Shown piece after piece: positions 59,233 to 64,000 of a stretch of 64,000 nt of DNA. The stretch is from contig NZ_JAMOKG010000001.1 in the NCBI RefSeq assembly GCF_023656565.1, positions 378,456 through 442,455 on the forward strand. The letters run 5' to 3'. The notes beneath the pieces were generated by a model. The model worked only from the letters and a program-made list of their open reading frames with translations. It had not been told where the DNA came from and did not search any database. Position 1 is the first letter of the stretch; each line of letters starts with the position of its first letter. The DNA is from Flavobacterium tyrosinilyticum. GTDB lineage: Bacteria > Bacteroidota > Bacteroidia > Flavobacteriales > Flavobacteriaceae. Both the position numbers and the translations under genes were made by a program.

Positions 59233-61035
59233 TTAGTGGTGTAAAACTTCTTCACCTTCTTTCATCGGTACATTTTGAGGAACAAAATCTACATCATGAT
59301 TTGGGTTACTATAGTCATACGGCCAACGATATACGTGAGGAATTTCTCCTGGCCAGTTTCCGTGAATATGTTCAACTGGTGTAGTCCACTCTAAAGTTGT
59401 AGATCTCCATGGATTTTGAACTGCTTTTTTACCGTAGAAAATACTGCTAAAGAAGTTATATAAGAATACCAACTGGAATGCACCTCCTACAAGAGCAAAT
59501 GTTGTAATTAAAACATTCACATTTTGTAAATCATCAAATAATGGGAAGTTAGTGTTAGTATAGTAACGTCTTGGTAAACCAGCTAATCCGATAAAGTGCA
59601 TTGGGAAGAAAACTCCGTAAGCACAAACTGCAGTTACCCAGAAGTGGATATAACCTAAGTTTTTATTTAACATTCTTCCATACATTTTAGGGAACCAGTG
59701 GTAAATACCAGCAAACATTCCGTAAAGTGCAGAGATACCCATTACTAAGTGAAAGTGAGCAATTACGAAGTAAGTATCGTGAACGTTAATATCTAAAGTA
59801 CTATCTCCTAAAATGATTCCTGTTAAACCTCCAGTGATGAAAGTAGAAACCATTCCGATAGAGAATAACATTGCTGGATTAAATTGTAAGTTACCTTTCC
59901 ATAAAGTTGTAATCCAGTTAAATGCTTTTACAGCAGAAGGAATTGCAATCAATAAAGTTGTAAAGGTAAATACAGATCCTAAGAAAGGATTCATACCTGA
60001 AATAAACATGTGGTGACCCCAAACAATAGTAGATAAGAATGCAATTGCAAGAACTGACATAATCATCGCTCTGTATCCGAAGATCGGTTTACGAGAGTTC
60101 GTAGCCATAATTTCAGAAACAAGACCCATTGCTGGTAAGATTACGATGTAAACCTCAGGGTGACCTAAGAACCAGAATAAGTGCTCAAACAATACTGGAG
60201 AACCTCCTTGGTAATGTAAAACCTCTCCTGCAATATAGATATCAGATAAGAAGAATGAAGTACCAAAACTTCTATCAAAAATCAATAATAAAGCTGCTGA
60301 TAATAAAACTGGGAATGAAATAACACCAATAATAGCTGTTACGAAAAATGTCCAGATTGTAAGAGGAAGTCTAGTCATAGACATTCCTTTAGTTCTTAAG
60401 TTAAGTACAGTAACAATGTAATTTAAAGATCCCATCAAAGAAGATGCGATGAAAATAGCCATAGATACTAACCATAATGTCATACCTGTTCCTGATCCTG
60501 GAATTGCTTGTGGCAATGCACTCAAAGGAGGATAAATTGTCCATCCTGCAGATGCTGGTCCAGCTTCAACGAATAAAGAAGACAACATTACAACAGCTGA
60601 TAAGAAAAACAACCAGTATGAAATCATATTCATAAACCCAGACGCCATATCTCTTGCTCCAATTTGAAGCGGAATAAGTAAATTACTAAAAGTTCCACTT
60701 AAACCTGCCGTCAGTACAAAGAATACCATAATGGTACCGTGAATTGTTACTAAAGCTAAATAAATATCATTTGCCATTACACCATCAGGTGCAAATTTAT
60801 CTCCTAATAAAACATTAAATATCTTAAAAGACTCTTCTGGCCACGCCAATTGCATTCTAAAAAGCAAGGACATTGCAATACCAATGATTCCCATAATAAT
60901 ACCAGTAATCAAGTATTGTTTAGCAATCATTTTGTGATCAATACTAAAAATATATTTAGTAATGAACGTGTCTTTATGATGATGTTCGTGCTCGTGATCG
61001 TGTCCGTGATCGTGATCGTGCGCTTCTGCTGACAT
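59233..61035 (-). CDS. ctaD: Cytochrome c oxidase subunit I
   Basis: The 600-residue protein has about 12 transmembrane helices and the heme-copper motifs: H-G-T-I-M-V-F-F near helix II, W-F-L-G-H-P-E-V-Y (CuB His and cross-linked Tyr), G-H-H-M-F (CuB histidines) and H-D-T-Y-F-V-I-A-H-F-H (heme a and a3 ligands). It reduces O2 and pumps protons. The N-terminus is a His/Asp/Glu-rich stretch (residues 5-21 hold 9 His) not part of the core enzyme. It is the last gene of the ActE-ActF-COX II-COX I run, followed by a strong terminator. Confidence 0.96.
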   Translation of the reverse strand: MSAEAHDHDHGHDHEHEHHHKDTFITKYIFSIDHKMIAKQYLITGIIMGIIGIAMSLLFRMQLAWPEESFKIFNVLLGDKFAPDGVMANDIYLALVTIHGTIMVFFVLTAGLSGTFSNLLIPLQIGARDMASGFMNMISYWLFFLSAVVMLSSLFVEAGPASAGWTIYPPLSALPQAIPGSGTGMTLWLVSMAIFIASSLMGSLNYIVTVLNLRTKGMSMTRLPLTIWTFFVTAIIGVISFPVLLSAALLLIFDRSFGTSFFLSDIYIAGEVLHYQGGSPVLFEHLFWFLGHPEVYIVILPAMGLVSEIMATNSRKPIFGYRAMIMSVLAIAFLSTIVWGHHMFISGMNPFLGSVFTFTTLLIAIPSAVKAFNWITTLWKGNLQFNPAMLFSIGMVSTFITGGLTGIILGDSTLDINVHDTYFVIAHFHLVMGISALYGMFAGIYHWFPKMYGRMLNKNLGYIHFWVTAVCAYGVFFPMHFIGLAGLPRRYYTNTNFPLFDDLQNVNVLITTFALVGGAFQLVFLYNFFSSIFYGKKAVQNPWRSTTLEWTTPVEHIHGNWPGEIPHVYRWPYDYSNPNHDVDFVPQNVPMKEGEEVLHH

Positions 61036-61065
61036 ATATGTGTACTTTAAATTTTCTAAATAATA

Positions 61066-62256
61066 TTATTTCAATGCAACTTTAGCTACAGCTGCTTTAA
61101 CAGTATCGACAACAGCTTTAACAGTGTCAATTACTTTTGCAGTAGAATCTGCAGTTGGAGCAGTTCCTTCAGCTGGTTTCTCAGCCGCTTTTGCAGCAGC
61201 AATATCCTGAGCCAAAGTAGTTTTCTCACTTAACCATTTTTTATAGTCTTCTGGAGAATCTACAACCACTTTCATTTGCATATTATAGTGAGACGCTCCA
61301 CAGATTTTATTACACAATAATAGGTAATCAAAAGTATAAGGATCTAAAGCTGTGCCTCCTTTTGCAACTAACTCAATGCTTTTTTCAGCTCTAAGTTTGT
61401 TAATGTTAGCAACTTTTTCAACCATAAATGGTAACTCTCTATATTCCGAAGTAGTATATGTTGGAACGAAAGCAAATTCAGTTACCATACCTGGAACACA
61501 GTTCATTTGTGCTCTAAAGTGAGGAAAGTAAGCAGAGTGCAATACATCCTGAGAACGCATTTTAAAGTGAACTTTTTTACCTTTAGGAATGTGCAATTCC
61601 GAAACTACGATATCATCTTGAGCATTTGGATCTGACATATCAACTCCTAATGTATTTATTCCTTGGATTAAACGCACGTTAGCTTTTCCTAAAACATTAT
61701 CTTGTCCAGCATATCTTGCAGTCCATTTAAACTGCTGAGCATATAATTCGATTTCGATTACATCTTCATCTTTATCAACAAACATAATGTTATTCCAAGC
61801 ATACAATCCATAAAGGATTAAACAAGCTAAAACAACAGAAGGAATGATACTCCAAATTGCCTCTAATTTATTACTATCAGCAAAGAATAACGCTTTTTTA
61901 TCTTTGTTACCTTTATATTTAAAAGAAAACCAATATAATAAACCCTGTGTAATTACTTGAACTGTAAAGATCAATACCCAAGTAATGTTCATTAAATTAT
62001 CTACTAAACCACCATGCTCTGAAGCAGGGGTATGAAGTGCCAAATTACCCCATTTTAGTAAACCATAAATAGTAAATATATAAATGAAAGCTAAAAAGCC
62101 AAACATGATATATCCCTGAACGTTATTGTCATTATCTGATGCAACTTGAGAATCGTCCGAAGAAGCTCCTACCTGAGTAAGATCAAATATCTTCGTCAAT
62201 TGCCATAATGCAACTGCTAATAAAACTAAAACTATAATTACCAACAAACTTGTCAT
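61066..62256 (-). CDS. ctaC: Cytochrome c oxidase subunit II
   Basis: The 396-residue protein has an extra N-terminal membrane helix (about 3-20) before the usual two (about 90-112 and 133-155), then the cupredoxin CuA domain with V-L-H-S-A-Y-F-P-H-F and C-N-K-I-C-G-A-S-H-Y-N-M (the CuA Cys, Cys, His, Met set). CuA receives electrons from cytochrome c. The C-terminus is an extended Ala/Lys/Val-rich tail (about 345-396) without known function. It lies 30 bases before COX I and 19 bases after ActF. Confidence 0.95.
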   Translation of the reverse strand: MTSLLVIIVLVLLAVALWQLTKIFDLTQVGASSDDSQVASDNDNNVQGYIMFGFLAFIYIFTIYGLLKWGNLALHTPASEHGGLVDNLMNITWVLIFTVQVITQGLLYWFSFKYKGNKDKKALFFADSNKLEAIWSIIPSVVLACLILYGLYAWNNIMFVDKDEDVIEIELYAQQFKWTARYAGQDNVLGKANVRLIQGINTLGVDMSDPNAQDDIVVSELHIPKGKKVHFKMRSQDVLHSAYFPHFRAQMNCVPGMVTEFAFVPTYTTSEYRELPFMVEKVANINKLRAEKSIELVAKGGTALDPYTFDYLLLCNKICGASHYNMQMKVVVDSPEDYKKWLSEKTTLAQDIAAAKAAEKPAEGTAPTADSTAKVIDTVKAVVDTVKAAVAKVALK

Positions 62257-62275
62257 CTGTTTACTTCTTTAAATA

Positions 62276-63670
62276 TTAATAATGAAAATGTTTACTTTCT
62301 TCGATGAAAGGATTTCTTTTTGCAAGCAAAGGAGATTTAGTTAATGCAGTAAATACAACAAATATAAATAAACCTAAGAAGAAAAGAATCGATGCAATTT
62401 CAGGAACTCCAATAAACCATTTGTCTCCTACAGTACCAGGCATAATCATATTAAAGAAATCAACATAATGACCTAATAATATCACAATACCAGCCATAAC
62501 AACAACCCAGTTAAGACGTTTGAAGTCAGTATTGATTAATATTAATAATGGGAAAACAAAGTTCATAACAACCGCTCCAAAGAAAGGAAGGTTATATAAC
62601 TGAATTCTTGTTACAAAATAAGTTACCTCTTCTGGAATGTTAGCGTACCAAATCAACATAAATTGAGAGAACCATAAATAAGTCCAGAATACACTAATAC
62701 CAAACATGAACTTAGCTAAATCATGGATATGACTTGTATTTACATACTCTAAATATCCTTTAGATTTTAAATAGATAGTTACTAATGCAATAGCTGTAAT
62801 ACCACTTACAAAGAAAGAAGCAAATACATACCATCCAAATAAAGTACTAAACCAGTGTGGATCAAAAGACATAATCCAATCCCAAGACATAATAGACTCA
62901 GAAACGATAAAGAATACTAAGAATCCTGCAGATGCTTTGAAATTCTTTTTGTAGTAAAGATCATCATTTGCTTCATCTTGTGCTAAACAGTTTTTTCTAG
63001 AAAAATGACGGTAGATATTCCATCCTAATAAAAAGATAAAAGCTCTTGCAATCCAGAAAGGAAAATTTAAATATCCAGATTTTCCTGCGATGATAGCATC
63101 ATAATTTGGACTTTTCGGATCTGTAACTCCTTCTCCTAACCATACAAAAATGTGATTAAAATGTAATCCACATAATACTAAAAGTATAAAGAAGATTATA
63201 GAACCAGCTGGCAAATAAGCTGTTATACCTTGCATAACTCTAAACAAAACTGGAGACCAACCTGCTTGAGCAACTTGTTGAATTGCATAGAAAGCTAAAA
63301 CTCCCATTGAAAGAAGTAAAAAGAAAATACAAGCTACATATACAGCAGACCAAGGCTTATTTTGCAATTGGTGCAATACGTGCTCTAAATGTTTTTCGTG
63401 CTCATTTGCACCAGAAACTTCTGCATGCTCAGCTCCTTTATGAGAGTCATGTGCAACTTCAGCAGCCTCATGATGACCTGCTTCTTTGTGAGATGCCTCC
63501 GCTTTTTCTTCATGCGCAGCGCCATGAGAACCATGTTCATCTGCAGCAAGTATTTTTTCAACTTCTTGAATATCTTTTGGTGCACTTAAAAAACCATACC
63601 CAATTCCTAATAGACCAACGGCCATTAAGATGATAGAAAAAGTTTTTAATTTACTTGAAAATGTATACAT
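62276..63670 (-). CDS. actF: Alternative complex III quinol-oxidising membrane subunit ActF
   Basis: From the ATG at 63670 the product has 464 residues (M-Y-T-F-S-S-K-L-K); in-frame TTGs further upstream touch the ActE stop and are less likely. About ten transmembrane helices follow a long hydrophilic region (about 35-105) with a striking His/Glu/Ala-rich composition. The pattern fits ActF, the NrfD-like quinol-binding subunit of alternative complex III that passes electrons from menaquinol to the cytochrome oxidase encoded next. Residues W-D-W-I-M-S-F-D and P-H-W-F are typical. Confidence 0.9.
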   Translation of the reverse strand: MYTFSSKLKTFSIILMAVGLLGIGYGFLSAPKDIQEVEKILAADEHGSHGAAHEEKAEASHKEAGHHEAAEVAHDSHKGAEHAEVSGANEHEKHLEHVLHQLQNKPWSAVYVACIFFLLLSMGVLAFYAIQQVAQAGWSPVLFRVMQGITAYLPAGSIIFFILLVLCGLHFNHIFVWLGEGVTDPKSPNYDAIIAGKSGYLNFPFWIARAFIFLLGWNIYRHFSRKNCLAQDEANDDLYYKKNFKASAGFLVFFIVSESIMSWDWIMSFDPHWFSTLFGWYVFASFFVSGITAIALVTIYLKSKGYLEYVNTSHIHDLAKFMFGISVFWTYLWFSQFMLIWYANIPEEVTYFVTRIQLYNLPFFGAVVMNFVFPLLILINTDFKRLNWVVVMAGIVILLGHYVDFFNMIMPGTVGDKWFIGVPEIASILFFLGLFIFVVFTALTKSPLLAKRNPFIEESKHFHY

Positions 63671-63697
63671 ATCTATTACGATCAGTTTGTTCAACAA

Positions 63698-64000
63698 TTA
63701 TAATTGGCTTTTTAGTTTCAGAACATAGTCAGCAACTAACCAACGTTCGTGAGCACTTAATTGATTTGCATGTGAACCCATTGCATTTAAACCATAAGTC
63801 TCAACATGAAAGATACTTCCTTCAGTGATCTCTCTGTCTTTATAGCTAGGTACTCCAAGAAATTTCTCTCTTTCAACCAATTTACCTTTACCGTTACCAG
63901 TTGCACCATGGCAGCTGATACAATAAATATCAAAAAGCTCTTTACCTTTTCCAGAGTTTTTCTCTTCTTCTGTCAAAGGTGATTTTAAATTAGCTTTTGC
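63698..64000 (-). CDS. actE: Alternative complex III monoheme cytochrome c subunit ActE, N-terminal part outside window
   Basis: The frame is open to the window edge; the visible 100 residues are the C-terminal part. They carry a class I cytochrome c domain with heme motif C-I-S-C-H-G (F-D-I-Y-C-I-S-C-H-G-A-T-G-N-G-K-G) and probable axial Met in N-A-M-G-S-H. A start near 63976 is not real, because that codon is TTG and the chain continues upstream. It hands electrons from the Act complex to the oxidase. The stop is 27 bases before the ActF ATG. Confidence 0.88.
   Translation of the reverse strand, partial: AKANLKSPLTEEEKNSGKGKELFDIYCISCHGATGNGKGKLVEREKFLGVPSYKDREITEGSIFHVETYGLNAMGSHANQLSAHERWLVADYVLKLKSQL

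Noticed and set aside
63389..63633. Plus-strand frames opposite the His-rich part of actF
   Set aside because: Antisense products of a repetitive His/Glu/Ala coding stretch, with no other support.

Overview
The window is a 64 kb piece of an AT-rich Bacteroidota chromosome, almost certainly a Flavobacterium close to F. johnsoniae. The evidence is the gliding and type IX secretion (T9SS) genes sprA and remB, PorP/SprF-family proteins, a giant adhesin with a gliding-motility-associated C-terminal domain, an alternative complex III (Act) next to cytochrome oxidase genes, Bacteroidota-only families (DUF4270, DUF4907, DUF4403), few visible Shine-Dalgarno sites, and repeated TAnnTTTG promoter elements just upstream of starts. 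No tRNA, rRNA, prophage, insertion sequence or CRISPR array was seen.

Layout. 1-5.8 kb: a partial DUF4270 lipoprotein gene, then a plus-strand cluster of an outer-membrane protein, a six-blade Kelch lipoprotein, a DUF4907 lipoprotein, a LytS-type histidine kinase, a lipoprotein resembling intradiol dioxygenases, and a LytTR response regulator. 5.9-10.8 kb: gamma carbonic anhydrase, an orphan PorP/SprF protein, an Nfu iron-sulfur carrier, a helical small protein, MscS and TsaB. 10.8-18 kb: a MacAB-TolC-like efflux locus with two adaptors and two permeases. 18.2-24.7 kb: a DUF4403 lipoprotein, then cytochrome oxidase assembly and subunit genes (SCO, a cysteine-less SCO-like protein, DUF420, COX III twice, COX IV, heme O synthase). 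24.9-36.5 kb: remB, deoC, vanZ-like, gcvH, sprA and ruvA. 36.6-40.6 kb: malic enzyme, a CBS protein, a hairpin-rich intergenic stretch, and an XRE regulator divergent from a small unknown gene with a perfect 20-bp palindrome between them. 40.6-55.3 kb: a T9SS adhesin operon (about 3.9k-residue adhesin, then PorP/SprF, then OmpA/PD40). 55.8-59.1 kb: queG, cytochrome P450 and ruvB. 59.2-64 kb: COX I, COX II, ActF and partial ActE.

How the genes work together. Two themes dominate. The first is surface export and gliding: SprA is the T9SS translocon, RemB a gliding-associated surface protein, and the adhesin operon supplies a cargo with its likely SprF-type partner. The second is aerobic respiration: Act complex to cytochrome oxidase, with heme O synthesis and copper delivery in a second block. 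The Kelch/DUF4907/LytS/LytTR cluster looks like a self-contained cell-envelope sensing module and is my best candidate for an uncharacterised system. The adhesin, whose three tandem arrays have exact 219, 288 and 603 bp periods, is the most striking single gene.
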